Notes: a model not told the origin generated them from the letters alone. DNA of 64,000 nucleotides from DASSKK01 sp035690495 (GCA_035690495.1 DASSKK010000081.1:62001-126000), one strand, 5' to 3'. Counted from the stretch's first letter, positions 25,210 through 35,090 are shown. Made by a program: numbers and translations.

Positions 25210-25986
25210 ATGGCGAGCACCCGGCAGCCCGGTTACCCGCGCAGTGCCGCACGGACGGCCGTGGTGTGGGACGCGCTGCGCGATGTGCTCGGTGAGATGT
25301 CCGACGCCACGGCATCGTCGGGGCTCTCGGTGCTCGACATCGGTGGCGGCACCGGCGGTTTCGCGGTCCGGGTCGCCGAGCTCGGTCACCAGGTCACCGT
25401 GGTCGACCCGAGTCCGGACGCACTGGCGATCCTGGCCCGGCGCGCCGAGGAGAGCGGAGTGGCCGAGCGGGTGCACGCCCACCAGGGCGACCTGGCAGGG
25501 CTGGCGAGTCTCGCCCCCGGCGGGGACAACGACGGAGTCGGCAGATTCGAGGTCGTGCTCTGCCACGGCCTGCTCGAGATCGTCGAGGACCCCCGCACGG
25601 CGCTGGGCACGATCCTCGACGTGCTCCGCCCTGCCGGCACCCTCAGCCTGCTGGTCAACCAGCGCCATGCGGCCGTGCTCGGCCGTGCGATGGCCGGCCA
25701 CTTCGCCCAGGCCCGTCTGCTGCTCGACGACACCGGAGACCGTGGCGGTGCCGGCGGCGCACGCCGGTTCACCGCCGAGGAGGTACGCCGGATCCTCGAC
25801 GACACCGGGTTCGAGATCCGGGCCCTGCACGCCGTGCGGGCCTTCAGCGACCTGGTGCCGAGCTCGCTGGTGGATGCCGAACCCGGTGCGGCAGCCGCGC
25901 TGGTGGAGCTCGAGCGCGCCGTCTGCGACCGCCCGGAGTACCTCGCGCTCGCGACCCAGCTGCACGCGCTGGCCGTCCGTCGGTAG
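25210..25986 (+). CDS. SAM-dependent methyltransferase
   Basis: A 258-residue class I methyltransferase. SAM-binding motif I is VLDIGGGTGGFAVRVAELG, followed by VTVVDPSPDALAIL and the HQGDLAGL segment. It resembles CmoM/Tam-like enzymes that act on tRNA or small molecules, but the substrate cannot be read. The ATG at 25210 follows a -10 box. It lies between dnaE2 and dinB, 19 bp and 6 bp from them, so it is cotranscribed at least in part with SOS genes. Confidence 0.8.
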   Translation: MASTRQPGYPRSAARTAVVWDALRDVLGEMSDATASSGLSVLDIGGGTGGFAVRVAELGHQVTVVDPSPDALAILARRAEESGVAERVHAHQGDLAGLASLAPGGDNDGVGRFEVVLCHGLLEIVEDPRTALGTILDVLRPAGTLSLLVNQRHAAVLGRAMAGHFAQARLLLDDTGDRGGAGGARRFTAEEVRRILDDTGFEIRALHAVRAFSDLVPSSLVDAEPGAAAALVELERAVCDRPEYLALATQLHALAVRR

Positions 25987-25992
25987 CACGCC

Positions 25993-27237
25993 GTGACCGG
26001 TCCCACGACCGGTCCCGTGTCCGATCCCGGGCAGGCCTCCGCGTACCCGGTGCAAACAGGGGACTGCCACCTGCTGCACGTGGACATGGACGCGTTCTAC
26101 GCCTCGGTCGCCACCCGCGACCGTCCGGGCCTGCAAGACGTGCCGGTGGTCGTCGGCGGGGGGATGCGCGGCGTGGTCCTGTCGGCGAACTACCCGGCAC
26201 GCCGTTTCGGCATCGGCTCGGCGATGCCGATGGCGCGGGCCCGCCGGCTGTGCCCGCAGCTCGTGGTGCTCGCCCCCGACTTCGCGGCCTACGACGCCGT
26301 GTCCCGCTCGGTGATGGAGTGCCTGCGGCAGGTCACCCCGGTCATCGAGGCGCTGTCCATGGAGGAGGCGTTCCTCGACGTCTCCGGATCGGTACGCCGT
26401 CTCGGCTCGCCGGTCACCATCGCCGAGCAGCTGCGTGCCCGGATCCACGACGAGCAGGGCCTCACCTGCTCGATCGGGGTCGCGGCCACCGTGGCAGTGG
26501 CGAAGCTGGCCGGCAGGCGGGCGAAGCCGGACGGCGTACAGGTGGTCCCTCCGGCCGCGGTCACGTCCTTCCTGCATCCGCTCGAGGTCGGTGAGCTGTG
26601 GGGGGTGGGGGACAAGACCGCCGCGATGCTGGGCCGGCTGGGGCTGCGCACCGTCGGCGACGTCGCGCACACGCCGCTGTCCACCTTGCAGCGCGCGATG
26701 GGACCGGCGACGGGGGCCATGCTGCACGAGCTGGCGTGGGGCCGGGACCGGGACACCCTGCAGGCGCACCACGGAAGCGGCCGGCCGGACAAGAGCATCG
26801 GCGCCGACGAGACCTTCGGCCGGGACACCGACGACCGGGATCTGGTGATGCGCGAGCTGCTGCGCCTCTGCGCGAAGGTGGCCGCGCGGATGCGTGCCGC
26901 CGGGGTCGCCGGGCGGACGGTGACACTCAAGGTGCGGTTCGCCGACTTCACCACCATCACCCGGGCCAAGACGGTCGGCGAGTGCACCGACGTGACCCGG
27001 GAGATCTACCAGAGCGCCGCCGCGTTGTACGTCGGGCTGGGCCTGCAACGTGCCCGGATCCGGCTGGTCGGGGTGCGGGTCTCCGGGCTGGTGCCGCGCG
27101 CGCAGGTGCAGCGCCAGCTGGTGCTCGGTGAGCGAGAGCACGGCTGGTCGGACGCGGACCGGGCGGTCGACCGGGCGGGCAGGAGATTCGGAGCCGGCGC
27201 CGTACGCCCCGCGACGCTGCTGCGGGCCGGAAGCTAA
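25993..27237 (+). CDS. dinB: Y-family DNA polymerase IV
   Basis: The 414-residue protein has the Y-family palm: D31 in HLLHVDMDAFYASV, the YPARRFGIGSAMPM loop, and the second acidic pair at 124-125. That pair reads SMEEAFLD rather than the usual SxDEA, so the first Asp of the D-E pair is Glu. The HhH2 thumb (ELWGVGDKTAAMLGRLGLRTVGDV) and the little finger follow. No canonical C-terminal clamp-binding peptide is evident (the end reads VRPATLLRAGS). It performs lesion bypass. GTG start; 6 bp after the methyltransferase. Its role may resemble ImuB beside dnaE2, which is inference. Confidence 0.92.
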   Translation: MTGPTTGPVSDPGQASAYPVQTGDCHLLHVDMDAFYASVATRDRPGLQDVPVVVGGGMRGVVLSANYPARRFGIGSAMPMARARRLCPQLVVLAPDFAAYDAVSRSVMECLRQVTPVIEALSMEEAFLDVSGSVRRLGSPVTIAEQLRARIHDEQGLTCSIGVAATVAVAKLAGRRAKPDGVQVVPPAAVTSFLHPLEVGELWGVGDKTAAMLGRLGLRTVGDVAHTPLSTLQRAMGPATGAMLHELAWGRDRDTLQAHHGSGRPDKSIGADETFGRDTDDRDLVMRELLRLCAKVAARMRAAGVAGRTVTLKVRFADFTTITRAKTVGECTDVTREIYQSAAALYVGLGLQRARIRLVGVRVSGLVPRAQVQRQLVLGEREHGWSDADRAVDRAGRRFGAGAVRPATLLRAGS

Positions 27238-27241
27238 AACG

Positions 27242-27295
27242 AAGCGGCCCTCCGGTCCGTTGGGAGACGGGCCGCAGGGCCGCTTTGCCGGGCAT
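27242..27295 (+). terminator. Strong hairpin terminator after dinB
   Basis: AAGCGGCCCT (27242-27251) pairs with AGGGCCGCTT (27286-27295), and the loop contains a second complementary pair, CGGTCCGT with ACGGGCCG, making one long stem. It begins 5 bp after the dinB stop. The flanking T's are few. Confidence 0.75.
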
Positions 27296-27438
27296 CGGGG
27301 GGCTGATGCTCCGGCTCCACGGACAGCAGGGGGGCTGACTGTCCCATGGTGGGTTCTCAGGATGCGGAGCCGACCTCCCATGTCCGGCCACCGCATGTCC
27401 GTCACCTAGAGCATCGGCTGCTGAAGGGGGGAGACTTG

Positions 27439-27567
27439 ATGGCACAGAAGGACTATTTCGGACACAAGACGGTACCGGGTCCGCGACTCTGCTCCGCTGA
27501 GCGCCCAGGAGTGATCGAATGGGACCGCACACCACGACACGAGCTCGGCAGGAAAGTGGGGAGATGA
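27439..27567 (+). CDS. Possible 42-residue ORF overlapping the RsiG-like gene start
   Basis: ATG 27439 has GGGGGGAG about 7 nt upstream and the frame gives MAQKDYFGHK onward for 42 residues. It overlaps the first 49 nt of the following gene in another frame. It could be a real small protein, a regulatory leader peptide, or chance. The good ribosome binding site is the only positive sign. Confidence 0.3.
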   Translation: MAQKDYFGHKTVPGPRLCSAERPGVIEWDRTPRHELGRKVGR

Positions 27568-28100
27568 CCGGCGAACGCGAGGGCGGCACGAGGTCCTTGG
27601 ACGTCGGCACATCCACCGTCGACTGGTCCGACCTGAGCCTGGCAGAGCTGCGCGGCTATCGTGGCCGGCTCACCCAGGAGGAGGAGCGCGTCTCCTACTG
27701 GCGCCGCCTGGTGCACGCCCGGCTGGACATGCTGGCCGCCGAGGCCGACCACGAGCGTCCCCTGCACCTCGACGAGCTGGTCAGGGTGCTCGGCGACACC
27801 GGCAGCGGCCGCTCCCGCTCCGCGCTGCTCCGGGTGGCCGCGGCCGACCCGCTGCCCGAGCTGCCGGCGCTGGAGGAGATGTGGATGAGCGAGGTGGACC
27901 CCGCCGACCACGACGCCGTCGCCGAGGCCACGCAGCGGCTGCATGACGCAGAGACCAAGCTCACCGACTACCGCCGTGCTCTCCACCGCCGTCTCGACGA
28001 GGCAACGGCCGAGCTCATCGTGCGCTACCGACGCGATCCCGCCAGCGCCCTGGTCGCGCTCGAGGACCCGCACATCCGTCCGATAGGTGGTCCGGCGTGA
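27519..28100 (+). CDS. RsiG-like anti-sigma factor (c-di-GMP-binding type)
   Basis: The 193-residue protein has two long helices with a repeated motif. Helix 1 has E55, S59, R62, H66, D70; helix 2 has E145, T149, R152, H156, D160. The spacing is exactly that of the c-di-GMP motif E(X)3S(X)2R(X)3Q(X)3D of Streptomyces RsiG, which holds the sigma factor WhiG when c-di-GMP is bound. Both copies have His for Gln, and copy 2 has Thr for Ser. AGGAG lies 7 nt before ATG 27519, a better start than ATG 27564. The stop overlaps the sigma gene start (GTGA), so the pair is coupled, as expected for a sigma/anti-sigma module. Binding of c-di-GMP is inference. Confidence 0.8.
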   Translation: MGPHTTTRARQESGEMTGEREGGTRSLDVGTSTVDWSDLSLAELRGYRGRLTQEEERVSYWRRLVHARLDMLAAEADHERPLHLDELVRVLGDTGSGRSRSALLRVAAADPLPELPALEEMWMSEVDPADHDAVAEATQRLHDAETKLTDYRRALHRRLDEATAELIVRYRRDPASALVALEDPHIRPIGGPA

Positions 28101-28831
28101 GCCCCCTGGACAACGACGAGCTCCCCGAGGGGCTCTGGCAGGACTACCGGCGCGGAGGCGACCCGGCGCTGCGCAACCGGCTGGTCGTGCAGTACGCCCC
28201 CTTGGTGAAGTACGTCGCGGGCAGGATCCGCGGCCGGCTCCCGGAGAACGTGGACTCCGATGACCTCGTCTCGGACGGGATCTTCGGGCTGATCGACGCC
28301 ATCGAGCGGTTCGAGCCCGAGCGCGGCCTGAGCTTCCAGACCTTCGCGGTGCCCCGGATCCGCGGCGCCATCATCGACGGCATGCGCAGCATGGACTTCG
28401 TGCCCCGGTCGGTGCGCGACAAGCTGCGTGCGATCCATCGGGCGCAGCTCGTGCTCGAGGAGCGCCTCGGCCGGCCGGCGGGCGACGACGAGCTGGCCGT
28501 CGAGTCCGGGATCCCCCTGGCGTCGCTGCGCGACCTGCTCAAGCAGAGCGGCACCGCTCATGCGAACCTCGACGACTTCGACATCGCCGACGAGCTGAGC
28601 TCCGCCGCCGACCACCAGCTCGAGCGTGACGACGTACGCGCTGCGCTGATGCGGGTGGTGGGGCAGCTGTCCGAGAGGGATCGGATCATCATCGCCTTGT
28701 ACTACTTCGAGGCGCTCACGCTTGCGGAGATCGGCCAGGTCCTCGGCATCACCGAGTCCCGGGTCAGCCAGCTGCACCGACGGGTGACCGCTACGTTGCA
28801 CGGGCTGATGGTCGCCGTCGACGCCGTCTGA
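28097..28831 (+). CDS. FliA/WhiG-family sigma factor
   Basis: The 244-residue protein has region 2 (YAPLVKYVAGRIRGRLPENVDSDDLVSDGIFGLIDAIERF, with the FQTFAVPRIRGAIIDGMRS core), region 3 and region 4 with a HTH (LTLAEIGQVLGITESRVSQLHRR). This is the sigma-28/WhiG layout, used for motility or sporulation genes. The coupled RsiG-like gene just upstream should hold it inactive. GTG start at the GTGA overlap. In a Nocardioides-like organism flagellar or developmental control is plausible but not shown. Confidence 0.9.
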   Translation: MSPLDNDELPEGLWQDYRRGGDPALRNRLVVQYAPLVKYVAGRIRGRLPENVDSDDLVSDGIFGLIDAIERFEPERGLSFQTFAVPRIRGAIIDGMRSMDFVPRSVRDKLRAIHRAQLVLEERLGRPAGDDELAVESGIPLASLRDLLKQSGTAHANLDDFDIADELSSAADHQLERDDVRAALMRVVGQLSERDRIIIALYYFEALTLAEIGQVLGITESRVSQLHRRVTATLHGLMVAVDAV

Positions 28832-28936
28832 GCAGGTTCGAGCCCGGAACGCCCGGATGAATTTTCGGGCCGCGGGTACCAGTAGGCCACGGTGCTGCCT
28901 AGACTGAAGAGCAAGAAGACCAGGCGGGAGGTAGCC

Positions 28937-29374
28937 GTGCCGCTCTCGGAAGAAGAGTTGCGTCTGCTGGAGCAGATGGAACGTGCGCTGGACGCGGAGG
29001 ATCCCAAGCTCGCATCGACGTTGCGCGGAACCACGCTCCGTGCGCATGCACGCCGCAAGGCATTCCTCGCGGCCGGATTCTTCCTGGTGGGCATCGGCGT
29101 TCTGATGGCCGGCGCCGTGCTGCGCAGCACGGTCGTCGGCATCGTCGGCTTCGTGGTCATGCTCGTCTCGGCGTACGTCGCACTCACCGCGTGGCGCAGC
29201 CAGGACAACCCGCCTGAGCAGCACGCGTCCAGCCATCACGGACCGTTCAGCGTCATCGAGGGCGGCCGCTCACGCAAACGCGCCTCCCGGGGCAAGTCCC
29301 AGCACCCGCAGCACTCGATGATGGAGCGCTTCGAGGAGCGCTGGCGGCGACGTCGCGACCAGTTCGGCCGCTGA
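28937..29374 (+). CDS. DUF3040 membrane protein
   Basis: A 145-residue protein starting PLSEEELRLLEQMERALDAEDPKLAS, the DUF3040 signature, followed by two membrane segments (residues ~50-95) and a His/Arg-rich tail. GTG 28937 is chosen over earlier in-frame starts because GGGAGG lies 5 nt upstream and the -10 TAGACT lies near 28905. The function is unknown. DUF3040 genes often sit near dcw genes in actinobacteria. It is convergent with the transglutaminase-like gene. Confidence 0.82.
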   Translation: MPLSEEELRLLEQMERALDAEDPKLASTLRGTTLRAHARRKAFLAAGFFLVGIGVLMAGAVLRSTVVGIVGFVVMLVSAYVALTAWRSQDNPPEQHASSHHGPFSVIEGGRSRKRASRGKSQHPQHSMMERFEERWRRRRDQFGR

Positions 29375-29378
29375 CAGT

Positions 29379-31841
29379 TCACAGCGCGTGGTCCACGCCG
29401 GCGGGCGCGGCGAACCGGGCGTCGGTGCCGCGGCGTGCCCGGTGGGCACCGAGCACGCCGGACCACACCGACGCGGGAAGCCACGTCGCGCGCAGACACA
29501 TCCTCCGGCTCGACCCGGCACGCAGCGCCTGCGCGCACAGGCCGACGTCCACCTGGGTGGGGGACGCGCCCCGGCCGGCGATGTCCGGGCCGTTGACGAG
29601 GTCGGCGGTGTCCTCAGGGGGCGTGCGCGCATACCTCGCGCGCTCGAGGCGGCGCACCAGCCGGTCCAGGGCCGCGGTCGCCTCGGGGTCGGCCCGTGGA
29701 CCCCGGTGGGCCGAGCGGGAGATCGCGTCCTGGGTGCCGTCCGGCGCGCCGAAGCTGCGGGCCAGGTCCCTGGCGCGGGTCCGGAGCGTGACGCTGTCGT
29801 CCCAGGCGATCCCGAGGTCGGTGGCGGTGTCGCGCAGCTCGGCCCACGCCGCCTCGGCACGGGCACGCGATCCGGTGGCCGCCGACCAGCGCCTCCGACG
29901 GACCAGGACGCGCGCGAGCCGGGGGCCGGTGGTGAGCAGCGCCAGGACGAGCACCACCAGCACCGCGATGCCGAGGCCCCGCACGGACGGGCCGCCGCCG
30001 GAGCCGGCAGACCCTCCCGCATCCGGACCGGTGGACGGTTGCAGGAACCGGTTGTTGCTGGGCAGGGCCGCCGCGGAGGAGGTCGGCGCGGTCGGCTGAG
30101 CCTTGTTCACGTGACGCGTATAGGGCGGGACGGACCCGGAGCGCGACTGCGGGGTCGGCTCGAAGCGCACCCAGCCGATGCCGTCGAAGTACATCTCGGG
30201 CCAGGCGTGCAGGTCGTGGGTGCTGAACACGTAGTTGTCCGGCCCCACCTGCTGCGGGTGCAGGAACCCGACCGCGACGCGCGAGGGGATGCCCAGCGAG
30301 CGGCCCATCAACGCCATCGCGGTGGCGAACTGCTGGCAGTAGCCGGTCCGGCTGCCGGGGCCGGTGCCGAGGAAGTGCACGAGGGCGTCCATCCCGTCGC
30401 CGGCGGCGTGCTGGAGCGAGTAGGTGAACCCGCCGTCGACCCGGAAGAAGCGCTGCAGTCGCACCGCCTCGTCGAACTGCGTCTCCGCCCCCTTGGTGAC
30501 ACGCCGGGCGAGCGCGTGCACGGAAGCGGGGATGTCCTTGGGCAGCTTGGTGGCCGGGTCGCTGATCGATGCGGGCGCGGGGCCGGCAGCCTCGAGGTCC
30601 GTAGCCGTGAAGTCGATCTCGAGAGCCTGGAGCCGGTAGCCGAGCCCGGCAGCGGTCTGGCCGTTCGCGGCGCTGATGAAGTCCAGCGTGTTCTCGTCGT
30701 AGCGCCAGTCGCCCGGTGCGTGGATCGAGTAGACGGGGTACGGCGTCGCAAGCCACCGGGACTCGAAGTGCGAGGTGTCCTGGATCTGGTACACCACGGT
30801 GTGCGTCGGCAGGTTCGCGTCCAGGCCCGGAGGACTCGCGATCAGCCCCTCGGCCCGGTTCTCCACCGGGATGTCGCGCCCGGAGGGCCGCCAGGCGGTC
30901 CCGTCGAACGAGTCGAGCACGGTCAGCCGCAGGTAGGACGGGTCGGCCTTGGTGTGCACGTCGACCAGGTTCAGGTCGGCGCCCTGGGTGAGATCCCGCT
31001 TCATGTCCACCATCGGGTTGGAGATCGTCACGTTGTCGCCGTTGCCGCCCGGACCGTTGCCGTGCCCGCCGAACAGACTGCCCGAGAACGTGGGGATGAG
31101 CAGGGGGATCACGACCGCCAGGCCGGTCGCGGTGAAGCCGATCTTGCGCGCTGAGGACCACACCGCCTGGGTGCTCACCTTGGTCACCTGGGTGTCGAAC
31201 AGGCGGGACCCCGAGAGCTGGTGCCCCCAGTGCGCGAGGCGCTGGGCCTCGTTGGCGGCGATCAGGAAGAAGAAGCAGGTGGCCGCCAGCACGAACTTCA
31301 CCCACGACACCCCGCCGTCCAGGATGCTGACCGGTGCGGTGTACGCCGCCAGCAGCGGCAACCCGGCGAGCGGGGCGCGCCGGACTCCGCAGGCCAGGAA
31401 GTCGACGACCAGCGCGGCACCCATGCCGACGAGCACCATCACCGCGTCGAAGTGCGGGACGGTCTTGGGCACCGGCGCGGCGTACGCCTGGGCCGCCCTG
31501 ACCCCGTCGCCGATGGTGTCCAGCGCCGCGCGGATCGAGTCGGGTGTCGGGATCCAGCCCCCGAGAGCCGGGCCCGCCGCCCACAGGTGGTCCAGCCACA
31601 GACCGACCACCACCAGCTGCACGAGGAGGACCAGCACCGCCGGGACGCGGGCTGAGCGCAGCAGCATGCCGAGCACCGCGACGAGCAGGCAGCCGCCGAA
31701 CAGCGGCACGAGGTAGCCGCTCGGATGCTCCGCGAAACCAGTCCAGGCCAGCAGGGTCACCCAGGTGGTGAGTGCAGCCAGCAGGGACGGGATCGTGCTC
31801 CCCGGCCAGTGCAGCTCGGCCAGCCGTACCGAGACGCTCAT
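29379..31841 (-). CDS. Transglutaminase-like membrane protein (DUF3488/TgpA type)
   Basis: The 820-residue protein has an N-terminal block of six or more membrane segments, an extracytoplasmic transglutaminase-like domain and one further membrane segment near 660. The catalytic Cys502 is in RTGYCQQFATAM and His545 in HDLHAWPEMYF, completing a protease/transglutaminase-like triad with a following acidic residue. The third gene of a MoxR-DUF58-TgpA operon that resembles ATPase/chaperone-assisted membrane modules. Overlaps the DUF58 gene by 4 nt (ATGA). The C-terminus has no clear domain. The substrate is unknown. Confidence 0.88.
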   Translation of the reverse strand: MSVSVRLAELHWPGSTIPSLLAALTTWVTLLAWTGFAEHPSGYLVPLFGGCLLVAVLGMLLRSARVPAVLVLLVQLVVVGLWLDHLWAAGPALGGWIPTPDSIRAALDTIGDGVRAAQAYAAPVPKTVPHFDAVMVLVGMGAALVVDFLACGVRRAPLAGLPLLAAYTAPVSILDGGVSWVKFVLAATCFFFLIAANEAQRLAHWGHQLSGSRLFDTQVTKVSTQAVWSSARKIGFTATGLAVVIPLLIPTFSGSLFGGHGNGPGGNGDNVTISNPMVDMKRDLTQGADLNLVDVHTKADPSYLRLTVLDSFDGTAWRPSGRDIPVENRAEGLIASPPGLDANLPTHTVVYQIQDTSHFESRWLATPYPVYSIHAPGDWRYDENTLDFISAANGQTAAGLGYRLQALEIDFTATDLEAAGPAPASISDPATKLPKDIPASVHALARRVTKGAETQFDEAVRLQRFFRVDGGFTYSLQHAAGDGMDALVHFLGTGPGSRTGYCQQFATAMALMGRSLGIPSRVAVGFLHPQQVGPDNYVFSTHDLHAWPEMYFDGIGWVRFEPTPQSRSGSVPPYTRHVNKAQPTAPTSSAAALPSNNRFLQPSTGPDAGGSAGSGGGPSVRGLGIAVLVVLVLALLTTGPRLARVLVRRRRWSAATGSRARAEAAWAELRDTATDLGIAWDDSVTLRTRARDLARSFGAPDGTQDAISRSAHRGPRADPEATAALDRLVRRLERARYARTPPEDTADLVNGPDIAGRGASPTQVDVGLCAQALRAGSSRRMCLRATWLPASVWSGVLGAHRARRGTDARFAAPAGVDHAL

Positions 31842-33148
31842 CGGGCCGTCTCGGAGACGCGGGCCCGGATGTCACCGGGGCTTGCGGCCGAGGTGCCGAG
31901 CTCCTGCCAGACGCTGCCGATCGCATCGCCGGGGCCGGCGTCGACGGCCCGCCAGCCCTTCGAGACCAGCCACTTCGCCGAGCCCGAGGCGCCTGGCAGC
32001 TGCGAGACAACGGCCGAGCCGGGGCTGCGGGGGGGCCGGGTCCAGCCCGAGACGTCGAGTGCGACGGCCATCGCCGTAGAGGCGGAGTGCCGCATCCGGG
32101 TGAACACCGGCTGGTCGTGGTCGGCCACCGCGCCGAGGACCGCAAGCAGCAGGCCGGAGTGGCCCGCCTGCTGCAGCCAGCGCACGTCGATGTGCGGAGA
32201 CCTGATCTCCTCGACGACTGCGAGCGACTCGAGCAGCGGGCCGGCCTCGGTGGCCAGGGCGCCGTGCTCGTGCCAGGAGCCGCCGGGATCCTCGCCGTTG
32301 GCGGTCACCAGCCGGACGCTGAAGCCGCGCTGCACCAGGTGGACCGCGACGGAGGCGGCGATCGACACTGCGTGCTCGAGAGAGGACGCGGCGCCGTTGC
32401 CGCGGTGGGAGATCTTCCGGTTGTCGAGGAACAAGGTGGCGCGCGACTGCCACGGCTGCTCCTCGCGGCGCACCATCAGCTCACCGGCGTGCGCGCTGCT
32501 GCGCCAGTGCACACGGCGCAGGTCGTCGCCACGGCGGTACTCGCGCACGGTGACGTCCTCCGCACTGCCGCTGGCGAAGGCGCGCGGCCGGTTGTCGCCG
32601 GAGCCGGTCCACGCTCCCGAGAGCGGGATGACGCCGAGCGGCGTGACGCGGGGGGTGACCACCAGCGACGAGACCGTCTGGAAGGTGCGTTCGAGCTCGA
32701 CGAGGCCGAAGGGGTCGGACAGCCGCACCTTCATCGGACCCACGGCGTACTTCCCGCGCACGTCCGAGCGGATCGTGTAGCCGACGCTGCGCTTCCACTT
32801 GGGCCCCATCTTGTCCACCACGAAACGCGGACGCGTGCCCAGCACGTAGGGCAGCTGCTCCTCCAGCAGCAGCAGACCGGTCGGCACCCGCCCGTCGTTG
32901 GTCAGGTCGAGCTGGACGCGGGCCTGCTGCCCGGCGGCGACCTGGGCCGGGCTCACGGTCCGAACCAGGCCCAGCCGGTAGCGGCTACGCCCCAGGAAGT
33001 ACGCCGTGGCCAGCGGCAGCAGCAGCATCAGCGCGCCGACCCGGATCAGCTCGTCGTGGCCGAGGAAGATCGCGCAGACGAACGCCGTGCCTCCGGCGGC
33101 CAGGAACGCCCGGCCACGGGTGGTCAGGGCGGACATCGCCTCGCGCAT
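31838..33148 (-). CDS. DUF58 (vWA-like) protein
   Basis: The 436-residue protein has two N-terminal membrane segments and the DUF58 core: EYRRGDDLRRVHWRSSAHAGELMVRREEQP followed by a vWA-like domain (LFLDNRK). DUF58 proteins accompany MoxR ATPases and are thought to help assemble or regulate partner proteins. The ATG at 33148 overlaps nothing; the gene follows MoxR by 9 bp and overlaps the transglutaminase gene at its end. Confidence 0.85.
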   Translation of the reverse strand: MREAMSALTTRGRAFLAAGGTAFVCAIFLGHDELIRVGALMLLLPLATAYFLGRSRYRLGLVRTVSPAQVAAGQQARVQLDLTNDGRVPTGLLLLEEQLPYVLGTRPRFVVDKMGPKWKRSVGYTIRSDVRGKYAVGPMKVRLSDPFGLVELERTFQTVSSLVVTPRVTPLGVIPLSGAWTGSGDNRPRAFASGSAEDVTVREYRRGDDLRRVHWRSSAHAGELMVRREEQPWQSRATLFLDNRKISHRGNGAASSLEHAVSIAASVAVHLVQRGFSVRLVTANGEDPGGSWHEHGALATEAGPLLESLAVVEEIRSPHIDVRWLQQAGHSGLLLAVLGAVADHDQPVFTRMRHSASTAMAVALDVSGWTRPPRSPGSAVVSQLPGASGSAKWLVSKGWRAVDAGPGDAIGSVWQELGTSAASPGDIRARVSETAR

Positions 33149-33157
33149 CGCTGACTC

Positions 33158-34201
<1,044 letters not shown>

Positions 34202-34605
34202 GCTGCCCTCTTCCTTCCCGCCCGCGGGGCCGTGCCCCGGTCGTTCGTGTGCCCAGTAGTCAACCTCATCGGCCCCCGGGTGTCACCGTCGGCCACACGC
34301 GTACCGGTGATCTGGCCACTTTCTTTACCCGCGTCGACCGCGCCGTACGCCGCACCGTGCCTCCAGTGTTGCTCCGCCCGACAACCCGGACCGCCGCCGG
34401 GTTCTGTGCGCGCGCCGCCACCGGCACGGCACTGCACGGGATACGGCCCGGCCCCCGTCGCGGATTGCGTGGCGGCACGTGGAGCGCTGGTGGCGTGTTG
34501 TGGTGAAAATGGTTGACGGTGGAGTGAAGTGGGGTACAGTGGTGCGCAGTGGAGGATCTGCCGCCGGCGCCCGCCGGGGTGCCGGATCCGGGGAGGTAGG
34601 TACCG
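34202..34605 (+). promoter_or_regulatory. Intergenic region with mraZ promoter and TGG array
   Basis: No gene is visible in these 404 bp. From 34470 to 34554 TGG triplets recur about every 10 bp (34470, 34480, 34491, 34501, 34510, 34520, 34530, 34540, 34550). They overlap a -35 TTGACG (34513-34518) and -10 TACAGT (34535-34540) with 16 bp between. MraZ is known to bind direct repeats of TGGG type 10 bp apart, so this is probably the autoregulatory operator of the dcw cluster. A GC-rich leader with a GGATC/GATCC inverted repeat follows. Confidence 0.72.
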
Positions 34606-35034
34606 GTGTTCTTCGGCACCTACAACCCCCGGCTCGACGACAAGGGGCGGATCTTCCTTCCGGCGAAGTTCCGGGACGAGCTAGCGGAGGGACTCGTGGT
34701 CACTCGTGGACAGGAGCGGTGCCTGAACGTGCTGCCCATGCAGGAGTTCGGCAAGGTCACCGAGCGGCTGCGTGAGGCATCGATGACCAACAAGGCCGCA
34801 CGGGACTACGTGCGGATGTTCTTCGCCGGCGCCTCCGACGAGACCCCCGACAAGCAGGGTCGGATCACGATCCCGTCGACGCTGCGCGACTACGCGTCCC
34901 TGTCCAGGGACTGCATCGTGATCGGCGCGATGAACCGGATCGAGATCTGGGACGCCACCGCCTGGGCGTCCTACTCCGCCGAGCAGGAGCACGCGTTCGC
35001 CAACCTCGCCGACGAGGTGTTCCCGGGCGTGTGA
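34606..35034 (+). CDS. mraZ: Transcriptional regulator MraZ
   Basis: The 142-residue protein has two MraZ half-domains, each with a DxKGR motif: PRLDDKGRIFLPAKFR and PDKQGRITIPSTLR. MraZ forms ring-shaped oligomers and represses its own promoter. The GTG start has GGAGG 9 nt upstream. It is the first gene of the dcw cluster. The TGG array upstream fits its binding sites. Confidence 0.95.
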   Translation: MFFGTYNPRLDDKGRIFLPAKFRDELAEGLVVTRGQERCLNVLPMQEFGKVTERLREASMTNKAARDYVRMFFAGASDETPDKQGRITIPSTLRDYASLSRDCIVIGAMNRIEIWDATAWASYSAEQEHAFANLADEVFPGV

Positions 35035-35090
35035 GCGCAGACGGGCACGACTCGTCGGTGAGCCACCCACAACTCAACAAGGCAGGGCCA

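Noticed and set aside
34249..34506. Small ORFs in the region before mraZ
   Set aside because: They are Arg/Pro-rich and overlap the promoter and TGG array. None has a convincing start.
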